64,000 nt of DNA from Alentia gelatinosa (taxonomy: Eukaryota > Annelida > Polychaeta > Phyllodocida > Polynoidae), in NCBI GenBank assembly GCA_950022655.1, contig OX465584.1, positions 30,632,988 through 30,696,987 on the forward strand. Direction: 5' to 3'. Each line of letters starts with the position of its first letter. Positions within the stretch are counted from its first letter, which is position 1. Shown one piece after another: positions 53,860-64,000 of this stretch. The position numbers and the translations under genes were made by a program. The notes beneath the pieces were generated by a model. That model saw only the letters and a list, made by a program, of their open reading frames with translations, had not been told where the DNA came from and made no database searches.

Positions 53860-55690
53860 GGAGCATGTGAGATGAAGGAGAGGCTGAGATTTGGTATGTC
53901 AAGGTCGAGGTCACTTGGCCACCCTGGAGACGGCGGTTTGGCAAGCAGATGTATGGTGTGGGAGGATCATGCATATATAGTACAGTTTAGAGGTTATTGG
54001 GTGCAGTTTATGCAGTATAAGCAATAATAGCACCCGTTGCAGAATGGCCAAAATAACCACCATCTCTGGTCTGACGTCAAACTGTCAATCCAAGTATTAT
54101 TCTCTGGGTCTTCTTAGCGAAGTGAAGTTAAAGACAAGAGCCTACTCTCTTTTTTGGGGCAATTGAGCGTAGCCTTCTTTTATTAGTCGAATAACACATA
54201 TATGCATTATCCCTTTTATTATTTTACATAGAATAGTCGTTTCATTGATTCCTATTATTTCTAGATGCATCATTGTAAAATTCAACTGATTGATGCAGTA
54301 TGTGAAGACTGGATTCTGTGTATTATTCAAAATTTCCCTTTTTAAACAGAATGATCACAAGTGATCATATAAATCGTGTTACATGTATCAGTCATAGAAT
54401 ATAATTTCAACCTATGGAGTAGAGTCTATTTATATAATATGGTCGTTGTCTGGGCTCCTTGGTCATGTGATGGTCATATATTTGACATCAATCTTTATAG
54501 TTATGAGCTCCAAGAGCAAGCATTTCATCTATGGGATGCACCCTGATGGGCAAATGTGCATCATTTGCTATCTAACCCTTTCACTGAGTCATGTTACCCT
54601 CAGGCTATCCTGGCTACTGCAACATAGTACCGCCAGAATGTCTATACTAATTCATTCATTTCATTAGGTTCAGAAATAATTACCATTACAAGAGTAATAA
54701 CCGTCTAGTACATTCGTCCCAAGGTTTTGAAAATTTAAGTTAGGCCCCCTTCATTACAGGTTCTCTATTATTCACTTCGCAAATATTTATTGTGCCAGGT
54801 GTCAATGGGCAGATCCCAGAGGTGGTGACGGGTATTACGTAATGCAGTCAGATGTGATGCATCCTGGGAAGAGTGCGGTGAGCGATCTTCTTCTTCGAAC
54901 ACAGCGTCAAGTGAATCATTCCCTCCTTAAGAATTCTAAATTCTAAATTATAATATGAAATACATGTATTGGGATTTCAGTGTCCAAACATATGCGAGTT
55001 ATATAACGAGCTTCCATATACTTCAAGTGGCATAGATCCACTTTAGGCATTGATTAACTACCGTAGCTGCCACGTCTACTAGATCTGTCGTCGCCACTCT
55101 GAGAGTTTCTGGAATCATCTCGGCTTCGGTCATTGAGATATATTATTACATTGATATTGAATTTGAACTTCTTATTTTGAAGGTTTCACCCAATATGGCC
55201 TAATGATATATGTGTGTAATCTTTTTCATTCCGTCGGGGTTTACGAGAAACTCCATGGTCGGATTTTTTTTCTGATGATAATATATGTTCACCACACCCC
55301 TCGAAAGACATATATGATCAACTATTTTCTATTGTCCAAATCCGTTGCAATTGAAATTGTTACGAATATATAGGGGCACCGAATATAATCATCCGATTTA
55401 AATATATCACAGTAGTCCCCCATAAGTGCGCTGCCGAAGATGGCTGTCATTGTTTTGTTTGCAGTAAGAAATCTATTATCATAATCGGATTATTCTCAAG
55501 AGGTAGTTTATATTCTCTGATGATTTTGTAAATGATGAAACAGGCCTGAGCAGATCTTCCTTTTTCTTCACCAACTCTCCAGTGTTTTTTCTGGCCATAG
55601 GCTGCACACGTTTTCGCTTCACTGGCCAGTGATAATTCAATATGCCCGCCTCCTCATTCCTTTAAGGTCTACTGGGCATGCGCCAACGCG
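53860..55690. other. Intergenic; no gene seen
   Basis: AT-rich sequence with short unsupported frames only (54142-54330, 54446-54667). Confidence 0.3.
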
Positions 55691-55697
55691 GGGTAAA

Positions 55698-55753
55698 TGA
55701 CGTGGCATGACGTGGCACAACGTGGTTGCTGTGATCACGTGTCTCGTCACGTG
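55698..55753. promoter_or_regulatory. Tandem TGACGTGGCA motifs and two CACGTG E-boxes
   Basis: TGACGTGGCA is repeated exactly at 55698-55707 and 55708-55717, then a variant CAACGTGGTT at 55718-55727, with CACGTG at 55736-55741 and 55748-55753 (the latter inside GTCACGTGAG). TGACGTGG is the core of the unfolded-protein-response element bound by XBP1/ATF6; CACGTG binds bHLH-Zip factors. It lies about 1.9 kb upstream of the secreted-peptide gene. Confidence 0.45.
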
Positions 55754-56603
55754 AGAATGTCTTCCCCGAGAAGAGGGAAAGTCTCTACCGAGAATCGGTT
55801 GCGCATCAATTGTTTGTCTGATTTCATGGCATGCCGTTCATGTGTTCATGGAATACAATACACACATTTACATGTATATGAATTTATATTCATGCAAATC
55901 CATGCTGAGAGACAGCTAACATTTGCTCATCTGAATACATCTTAAAGATAATTCCATAAAGACAAACTTTAAGATTAACACTTTCCAACAGTCAATGGAG
56001 TACATATATATCAAATAGATATATAACAGGAGGAATCCAAGGCTGTCATTCCTCTGAACAATACAAGAAATGAGAATTAAAATGAGAACGGCTTCCCATG
56101 GCCACAAACTAATAAGTAGGAGCCCTGTTGACTCAGTGTCGGTGAGTCAACCTCGCAGTCTGGCCTATTCGGACACTGCTGTTTGAGGAGCAATTCATCA
56201 AATTAACCGGAATGACAAATCCCACCCTAAGCTCTTCCCCACTCGTTGGTAATAAAGGTTTACCAATTATGCAATCGATGCGTAAGGATACGACAGACCC
56301 CGGAACACATACAGGGAAAAGGCTGTCTTTGTACATTTTGGACTAGTCAGTTTACCTGCAAAACGTAAGCCTTACATTTTTAGATTGAGAATAAGTATAT
56401 GATTTATAATATCATTATTGCCGATAACATATTTGCTAAATATTGCGAGATACCTTAGCAAACGTCCCACATATGTATCGTACATCCCACTGGAGGGTTG
56501 TAGTCCTCTTCTTTTCACTGATTATGTACGGAGAAGGTGAATGTCACTATTTTATTACCCACCGATTACGGAGTCTCCATAGGATATGCATTGGGCACCT
56601 GGA

Positions 56604-56655
56604 AACAGCTACCTGGAGATTCTGGCATGTCAGAATCTCCTGTAGGAGATTCTGG
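56604..56655. repeat. Short palindrome with repeated GGAGATTCTGG
   Basis: GGAGATTCTG and CAGAATCTCC flank a short spacer, and GGAGATTCTGG follows again, giving three related arms. Could form alternative hairpins; no function evident. Confidence 0.6.
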
Positions 56656-56946
56656 AAAAATAGTCCTGTCCATAATGAGGTCAAATCATCATGTACTATG
56701 AAATAAGTTTCTTGAATGTTCATTCAATGTTGATTATTTAGAACCAATCATAATAATCTCATTTACCATCAAAAATCTTTGTAATAACATACTTTGCATA
56801 CTAAAAGTACAGGTTAATGGCAAACTGTAGTATTGGTGTTAGTCTACATCGAATTACTGCCACGCTTAACAGTGCTGTGGTGTCTGGAACTAAATGTATT
56901 ACAGAAACATTTTTATTGCCACCGATTTGTAGGTGGGTAATAAATA

Positions 56947-57087
56947 CAATAACGACTGGTTTTGTATACGAGTGACCGTAATATCCTCGTAGTTGACGAC
57001 GTAATATCCTCGCTAATTGCTCGGATATTACTACGCGTCAACTACTCGGAGATTACGGCCACTCGTACACAAAACCAGTCATTATTG
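56947..57087. mobile_element. 141-bp fold-back MITE with 66-bp arms
   Basis: 56947-57012 and 57022-57087 are inverse complements with roughly ten mismatches and only a 9-bp loop. The arms contain GTAATATCCTCG and AGTTGACG motifs. No flanking duplication was found. It lies about 520 bp upstream of the secreted-peptide start codon. Confidence 0.8.
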
Positions 57088-57239
57088 TGCATTCAAACTA
57101 AAACATATTTGTAGTGGTCACGCATGCTATAAATGTTCAGAACAATAACCCTGGTTTTCATGTAAGTTCCCACCCCTTTACCCACGACCAAAATGATGTT
57201 ATTAGAAAAAGGCACATAGATTAGGAGAACTTCTCTGAA

Positions 57240-57609
57240 CGGCTCGCCATGAGGTCGCACCGGCCGAGTCGGCGGCGGGGTCGGCGGAAAGGTCGGAGGC
57301 GGGGTCGGCGGGGCGGCGACATGACGCTGCAGGGTAACGTGGAAACAGACATCCCGCCAGGGGAACGCCCGGATCCGAACGCCGGCCGGCGGTCGTGGAG
57401 ATGGGCGGGGCAATTGAACTGATTGACAGCTGAAGGGGTTGATATAGCCGGTAGGTGGTAACCGGTGTGAGAAGACTGGGAACAACAACTTACAGACAGT
57501 GGTCGCGCCGGTTCTCACTTCTCGCCACCAGCTGATCGTCTCTGAGCGCGTCACACGCGTTCCACGCCACCCGCTCGACCTGTGACTGTAGGACCTCCAC
57601 GTTAACACA
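57240..57609 (+). promoter_or_regulatory. GC-rich presumed promoter/5' UTR of the secreted-peptide gene
   Basis: About 350 bp of CpG- and GC-rich sequence, with repeated GTCGGCGG motifs (57266-57318) and a GC box GGGCGGGG at 57403-57410, stands out from AT-rich DNA on both sides. No TATA box is apparent. A long open frame on the opposite strand (57608-57093) is a by-product of the base composition and is not annotated. Confidence 0.5.
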
Positions 57610-57700
57610 ATGGCACGGCAATGTCTGCTACTCGCTCTGCTAATGATGCTGATAAACTATCTGGTAGTCATCTGTGAAAGCCGGCCGCTCACATCCAAAG
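57610..57700 (+). CDS. Secreted precursor exon 1 (signal peptide)
   Basis: ATG in the context ACACAATGG; 30 codons plus one base, ending at AAAG|GTATGTC. It encodes the hydrophobic leader and the first residues of the propeptide. Confidence 0.7.
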
Positions 57701-59869
57701 GTATGTCTGGGTTTTCTTTAAGAAAAAATAGAAGTTGCAATCAGTTTCTGTTAGACTGCTTGGAGATGGATTTGGGAATTGATATAGTCCATCATGGATT
57801 TACACGACCTATCCTGATACTGTGTATATATATATATACATATATATTATGTATCATGACAAGATATTCCCTTTAAAGATGAGGTAACTATATATTACCA
57901 GAGTACAGATTAGCGACTAAAATCAGAAACTTATTGATACGCTCGTTGAATTTTACAACGATGTGAAATATCATGGTGTAATACAGATATTGCACATTAC
58001 GAAGATATGTACATTATATAAAGGTGGAAATTGCAATTGGTAAAGTACACTTTACAAATAATAGTATACACCAAAGTAATGGAACATATGATGAGGATTT
58101 CCCCCTGTACTAACAAATCTCATCCGGGGGCAATTGCAAGAGCCGCCATTTCAATGAAAAAGCTTTCCAACTTTGCCGCCACATACAATAATTGCATATT
58201 GTCCTCTTTAAAGCATCATCCAAATCATAATCTAAACCCTATTGTAATTATTTGCATCTTTGATGAGCGCTCTATTCCGTCGTTTATATTACACCAATTA
58301 GAGTATGTGTAACTAATAGTATGATAAAACAGATCCTTTACTAAATTGAATGTTGCAAGCTAAGTGGCACTGAACACGTTTCAGAAAAGCCATTGTGCAT
58401 TAAAGGTGCATAGATATTCAGCTGCTTTGAGGGAAGAATTCAGGGCATAGCATCAGTGTTGATAGCAAAGGATAATAACACATTAAATGCAAGGCGAGAG
58501 AAAAACAGATAATTAAGAATGTAGAGAAACTGTGGCAGGCTTTGGGCTCAGAAACCCATTCATTCATGATTCGCGGGGATTGAAATAGGAAACTGAGGTT
58601 TTCACTTGGTAGTCGACTTTTATCAGTAAATAGACCTCCACACAGGGAGCCGGCTGGTATTCAAACCTTGCTGGTACACATGCAAATCTATGCAAATGAG
58701 TAGCGGAGAATGTGTTGGGCACAAGACTGGTACATGGGTACAGCCCCCCCCCCCCTCCGAGTCTGCCACAGCATTGTTTGCTAACCACAACTCAATTAAC
58801 TTATGGCGATAATTAGGACACAGTGGGTCAGATGAGGCATTGTTAAAGTTGTCACTTTGCTAGCTCCCAACACTCATAAGGAATAGAACGTTATGATAGA
58901 TGGTGCACAGTTTATACAAGTCAGTCTTCAGTAGAGATATTCAGTCACCATGATAAAATGTTCCCATACCTTAAATTGCAAAGGTATCTCTTATAGGCTA
59001 TAAGTACTTTTTTTTTAATTAGGACTTTCAATGTTTATCTTTTTATAGTGGATTCTGGGGCTGTTTATGGTAGATGAAATAACCTTTTGTTTAACAACAG
59101 GCGGAAATTAGCCAACGAAGGCCTATCCCCACCCCTTTCTCTTTTCACTTCCTGCGTGTCAAAGCAGAAGAGCGATGGTGAACGAATATAGTTTAAGACA
59201 GAATTTCTAGATTCTTCCTGCTGCTAGACTATGTATGCTTGCACGCCTTCTTCTTTTCAATTCCAAGACTTTCTAAACTTGATTTGATAGTATGGGGTAT
59301 CATTTGCGTTGTATGGCCACTACGGCCGAATGTCGTGTAGGATCGGATTTGCTATACAAGCGATATGTTGCCATACAATGGGTCTCTCCGGACTGTGATC
59401 GAGTCACTTACACCTTTAAAATAGCCAGAGGACAGGCAACCATAGCATGATTTCTTCGAAATCAATCTAAGAATTTCTTTAAATCGCATTATTATATTCC
59501 AGCCAGCAGAGAGAGCAGGGAGATAAACCAACCACTGCTCCTTCCTGTGTATAGACCCCTCACATTCTGAGCTGGACATCTTGAATATGCTGCTTACTGA
59601 CGTCTCATCTCATTATATTTACAGATGCAGTCCTGAACACCGCCCAGGATTCAGACATACTACTGGCCATCCTTCGAGACCTGGCAGCACCGCGGCGTCG
59701 GCGGTGGGTGCGTGATGAAGTCGGCCCGTTCGAAGGAGACGCTCAGGAAGCGTTCGGCAGACGACATCGAGGCGGTGATAACTACTACCATGAAAGCCCA
59801 CAGGTGGCGTCACAAACGGACGACGACGGGGCCGACCGAGGAGGCTGGGGCGGTGCCTATGGGCGGTAA
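57610..59869 (+). CDS. Secreted precursor, probable neuropeptide prohormone, two coding exons, 111 residues
   Basis: Exons 57610-57700 and 59625-59869 join in phase 1 and end TAA TAG. Residues 1-~22 form a signal peptide (MARQCLLLALLMMLINYLVV); cleavage is expected around Cys22-Ser24. The propeptide has a helical acidic segment (DAVLNTAQDSDILLAILRDL) and then RRRR. The peptide WVRDEVGPFEGDAQEAF is followed by GRR, and a spacer (HRGGDNYYHESPQ..DDDGAD) leads to GGWGGAY followed by GR at the very C terminus. Gly before basic residues is the amidation signal, so two amidated products are predicted. No cysteine lies in the mature region. The intron falls just after the signal peptide, as is common in such precursors. 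I do not recognise the peptides; a glycine-rich defence peptide precursor is the main alternative. Confidence 0.65.
57701..59624 (+). other. Intron of the secreted-precursor gene
   Basis: 1924 bp, GTATGT to TTACAG. It contains two POU-octamer motifs ATGCAAAT (58680-58687 and 58690-58697, ten bases apart) and a C12 run near 58745-58756. Short open frames (58031-58312, 58564-58788) have no domain. Confidence 0.65.
59625..59869 (+). CDS. Secreted precursor exon 2 (peptides, stop codon)
   Basis: Begins after ATTTACAG and supplies 80 residues after the split codon. GC-rich coding sequence with CGG/CGT arginine codons at the cleavage sites. It contains both predicted amidated peptides. Confidence 0.7.
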
Positions 59870-60790
59870 TAGAGAGGTGAACCCGCAGCGCTTACATGAA
59901 CAAACCTTGTCGGAAAACGGAACCGACCACACCCTGACTGGCTCGCGATGTTTACGACAACCCTATGACGTCATTCGCGCCGGATATGTCTTTTCGGTAG
60001 AAACATCGGAAGTACTGGGGTTAGGGACGCTATCGACCTCTGGCTAATACTCGCTCGAATCACCAGAAGTTGCGTGTAGTGATCATGAAAATGGTGAAAA
60101 TAGTGACTAGCGAGCCACGAGATAGCGACCCAAATAGGAAATAATTTTTTTTGCAGGCCACTTAGATTTTAATTGGCGGAGTAATATTTTCAAGGTACAC
60201 TGCATCTTTTTTTTTTTTTTTTTTTTTTTTACAAATGTTAGGAAATTCAACTCTAGGACCATAAATCTTCTGCAAATCTTGGCATAAAGTCGGCTTTCAC
60301 TGGCTAAGTTTGTCACAGAAAGGTGTCCTTAAGACATTTTGATATCTGCAATTTTATCAGCGAATCTCTGTTGATTTCTAGAGCAACATCGGTGGATATA
60401 TATATATATAAGGTGAAAACTTATTGAGAATTATCACTTTACATGTTTTATCATTGTGTGATAATCTCTCTTGAGAGTTTAAAAAAGTATTTATACAGAC
60501 AAAATGTTTATCATCATAATGCCAAGCACATAAATAATGGATCTCATTCTTGTGTCCACTTTTACAAGTGGCAAGATGTGGTGGCTGCATGACTTGCGAA
60601 TATGTTTGAAAAGTGAAAGTTCAATGTTTCTTTACGTGTTATATACTATACTATGGATGTCGATGTGTGCTATATTTATTCTATTTATAACGGTATAAAT
60701 GTCTGATGTGAATGGTATACAAGTACACTTGCGTGTTTCTGTCCGCTCTGAGTTTAGCAACAAGTCCCCAATAAAGCTTTTATGTAACGA
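59870..60790 (+). other. Presumed 3' UTR of the secreted-precursor gene
   Basis: Includes a T24 run at 60207-60230 and ends near the polyadenylation signal AATAAA at 60770-60775. The UTR is long, about 0.9 kb, for a small coding region. Confidence 0.45.
60770..60775 (+). terminator. Polyadenylation signal AATAAA
   Basis: First canonical AATAAA on the plus strand after the stop codon of the secreted precursor, followed by TAATGGGATTTGTCTG-type sequence downstream. Assignment to this gene is inference. Confidence 0.5.
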
Positions 60791-63700
60791 ATTTGCAGAC
60801 ATATTCCCATGTCACTCCTAATGGGATTTGTCTGTCATACACGAGAGCTTTTATTATATTTATAAGAAAGTTTGGTGTATTTTAGAAAAGAAAATCAAAG
60901 GGGAAGATAAATATCCCTCTCTCTCTAGACGTCAATAGGGAGTAGGGAGAAGCGGTGCACAAGGGGAACCACAAAACCTTTTTCTGCTATGTTGATGTAC
61001 ACTCAATGTCCCCATGAAGTGAGGAGGAAAAGGTCACCAAAGTATTTATGTCAATTTTCAATCGACAACATGTAATTCTTCTATACCTTCATCCAAACAC
61101 TAGCCAAGGAGCTAAATAGATAAGCTATCATAGCCTCAGAGATACTTTCGTTGAGTTGTCCAGAATCCGATCAATGATTGGAATCATCTTCCCAAAGTTA
61201 TCACCGCAAGGATAAACCCAAGTGGCAATCTATTATCCAGTGCTCAAACTATTCTCAATATGTATAGACTTCATTGTAAGAGAAACTGAGTCAACCACAC
61301 CTACATAGATGCTCTATTGTAGATAACATGTGGCAAGTCATACTTCGTTAAAATCCTTAATTTCTTGTTAATTTAAAACAATAGAACATATCGAGAAGGT
61401 CTGAGAAAGCGACACTACAGGACTGCCCCCTCTTGGGACGTAAACCATGCATATAACGGCTTGGGAAATACGTGGCATAATAATTACCTGATTTATATTC
61501 TACTTGGAAACAGATTAAGGATTGCAATTATGTTAAGCAAAGGGTGTTGGCACGTTTGATATTGTATGTCAAAACAAAATTAGAGGACGTTGGTTGACTT
61601 GATATTGTCATTGTTGAAATATCGTCGGTAACAAGCAATGCTTTCCGGGCATTCTTATGTTTCTTTTTATATTCCCAAGAACGCAACTCTAACACGAATC
61701 AACAGAAACAGTTATAAACAGGTCCAGGATAACAATGAACGCGTTTGTTGTTATTGAGGATGGATCTACCATATGTAAAATAGTGACAGTTATGTTCTAT
61801 GAAGGTTCAATCGTTCAATACCTTGCTGGCAGATTTGGTCACAGGTAAAACAAAACTGTTTATTCTTTCAGTGCAGTTTGTTTCCAAAAACACTGTATGT
61901 AGCAGTTTACTATAATACGATGTTTATGCAAAGCTTAAGTGAACCTGACAGACGAAGTTCTGAATTCATGGAAAAGTAAATGACATTAAACTGTCCAAAA
62001 CCATATCACTGTTTTATGTTGTTTGTTCCTTATCTCTACTGGATCCCGACCGATATGCAGTATTATGAAACGAATGTATAGCGTTTATTATGGCTAAAAT
62101 CGGAGATGTTATGATTAAATTGCAATTCTTACTTAAAAACATTCAACCCCTTTAGCTAACTCCATTCTTCTATAGTTAGAATGTACACAATAAGTGTTCT
62201 AACTTGCATTATTTCTGTGTGACGATCCCGGGAAAGAGATCACGTGGATTCTAACAGAGCGTTAACCCCTGTCAGGTATGTCTGTATAAATCCCACTGAA
62301 GTCAAGCCTTTAAGGTATACCATATCCCAAGACTATCTCACAACTGTTGAACGTTGGGCCCTAATACACTCAGACAATAGTACTTGACATATATAAGATA
62401 ACTGGTACATCAGCTCTATAATGACCCAGTAAGTGTTCTCAAATCAAGTCATCATCTTCCGTACTTGTCACTTCTCAGTGTACCAGATTGAGTCCATATG
62501 GTTACCGTGTATGAATCTGTAGCCAGTAGAAATTAAGTGAAAGTTCCATGCAAACTGAAAAGTTTTGAATACTTCATTGGGAGTCCTGCTTTTATCATTG
62601 ATATACAAATAGGCCATCATTTTAATTAATAATTAAAAGTCTAGGTTCTCAGGCAATACAGTAGGCGACATTTTATCTTTGACCGAAATAATCTGAATTT
62701 ATGTCAACACTGTGATATTGCTGTATATGTAACCGTGCTAAAACGGATGTAGATGACTCTGTACACAGATCTTTAAACAATTCATATAGGTAATAAAAAT
62801 GAATTCAAATTCTAACGCTTGAGGCTACAGCAGTTTGTTTTCCCGTCCAAGCGTTGAACCAAAGCATTTCCTGTTCCGCTCTCCAATACATATAGTCTAC
62901 ATATTCGCTCCTCCATAATCTGACCCTTGTTGATTTTGTTATGAAACCGTTAATATTCACCATGCATTAGTGCTACGTAAGACTTCTAAATAGGTACCTC
63001 GATTTAATCTATCTTACTTAGACTTTGAACATTGGACTGTAATTGAGGTAAACATTGAAAATATAGCTCAATGTCCATCTTCCTGTCTACGTAATGATAA
63101 CTAGGTGACAGAATCACACAAGTGTCAATCATATGTATGTTCTCTGAGCATTTAACAATGGTGTTGTCATCTTTAAATAGTTATTGCCCTAGATATCTTA
63201 GTAAGTATCATTAGAGATATATATCATTAATCCAAATAATGTATTGCGCAAACAGAAAGGTCTATTACTTCGTAGTTTCTGGAAAGTGACTGGATTGTAA
63301 AAAGTGGATATGGTGGCGCTATATCACATAATACCTTGTTTGTCTGGTCTCCTCAGCTGATAATAAAGTCCTTTTTCCCTAAAGAATATTATCGATTTAT
63401 AAGTATAATAAGCGCAATATTTACATGTTTTTTATGTGGAGTTTGGGAGCTGACGATAAAGCTAATTCCTGTTGCGCAGTAACGCTGTCTTCCATGAGTT
63501 ACGAGAGCCATATTTCTGCCAAATATCTTGTATTTGTGTCTTATTGATAACCTTCTAAATCCTAGCTACCTAGACATGTCATGATTTCAGTGATATTCTT
63601 AGGACAAGATATCCGACCAAAATGTAGAACCAGATAGGTGCTGCACACTTTCTGTACACATGGTCTACCAGGCACGGCAGGATATTATACTATAGTAAGC

Positions 63701-64000
63701 TCACAAATGATTGTCACTAGTATTTACACATGCATTTTCTATTTTCTCCCATTCATAAACGCTTATTCTTCCATACCATTGCTCCTAAGTAACTTCGCAT
63801 GCTAGACCATTATCTTATACTTGCCAGGCGCTGTTGTGTCAGGCAAATGACAAATTACCCCTGACTGCATATGATACAGTAGCAATTCATTATCAAAAGT
63901 AGGCGACGTGGGAAACTACAGACAACAGATCTGATGAATGAGGGTCAGAAGATATTGACAATGTCAATCAATTGTTGATCTGATACCTCTTTCTCACTGA
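60791..64000. other. Intergenic to the end of the window; nothing recognised
   Basis: AT-rich, without notable open frames, tandem repeats or transposon ends that I could identify on either strand. Confidence 0.35.

Noticed and set aside
57093..57608. 171-codon minus-strand frame opposite the peptide-gene promoter
   Set aside because: Low-complexity Pro/Arg/Thr content produced by GC-rich DNA; no domain, and the plus-strand gene explains the composition.
60107..60316. Minus-strand frame with a poly-lysine run
   Set aside because: It is the complement of the T24 homopolymer in the presumed 3' UTR.
1..64000. tRNA, rRNA, snRNA genes or CRISPR arrays
   Set aside because: I looked for B-box-like GGTTCGAATCC and regular spaced repeats. 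The only near match (GTTCGATTCTCC at 22229) lies in the Gypsy element without a cloverleaf.

Overview
This is animal nuclear DNA. It has split genes with GT-AG introns, AT-rich intergenic sequence with GC-richer exons, microsatellites, and many transposable elements of metazoan type. The transposons (Ty3/Gypsy, LINEs with an esterase-type ORF1, fold-back and hAT/Harbinger-like non-autonomous elements) fit a marine invertebrate. I cannot name the phylum or species from the sequence alone.

Layout. (1) 1-2.76 kb: a small MITE with a perfect 8-bp target duplication and what looks like the last coding exon (1369-1506) of an unrecognised upstream gene. (2) 2.79-13.73 kb, + strand: a full-length orthologue of ZNF143/ZNF76 (Staf), 13 coding exons and about 627 codons, with acidic activation repeats, seven zinc fingers and a C-terminal tail. 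Its introns carry transposon fragments and long G/C runs. (3) 17.6-22.4 kb: a 4.8-kb Gypsy (Ty3) retrotransposon with identical 133-bp LTRs and a 5-bp target duplication; its single gag-pol frame is broken five times. (4) 22.4-40.3 kb: a dense nest of transposons. It contains a 3-kb fold-back element, a Harbinger-like 1.07-kb element inserted in a gag-like relic, a plus-strand LINE fragment with an inverted-duplicated end, a ~7-kb minus-strand LINE, an L1/Tx1-type reverse transcriptase fragment, and a gag/protease relic. (5) 40.3-57 kb: mostly unassignable intergenic sequence with a 23-bp minisatellite, compound microsatellites, another fold-back MITE and two clusters of cis-regulatory motifs. 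(6) 57.6-60.8 kb, + strand: a two-exon gene for a 111-residue secreted precursor with basic cleavage sites and amidation signals, best read as a neuropeptide precursor of a type I do not recognise.

The most interesting item is the ~7-kb LINE. Between its L1-like RRM ORF1 and its SGNH (GDSL) esterase ORF lies an open stretch (35308-34775, minus strand) that reads as a complete NADAR (YbiA/DUF1768-type) domain, a family tied to NAD/ADP-ribose and riboflavin-intermediate metabolism. This copy is dead: it has frameshifts, a TGA in NADAR and a mutated RT catalytic aspartate. The arrangement still suggests a LINE lineage that captured a nucleotide-metabolism enzyme. Second is the unassigned amidated-peptide precursor.

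The two host genes (ZNF143-like and the peptide precursor) show no evident functional link. Everything else is mobile DNA or sequence in which I see no gene.
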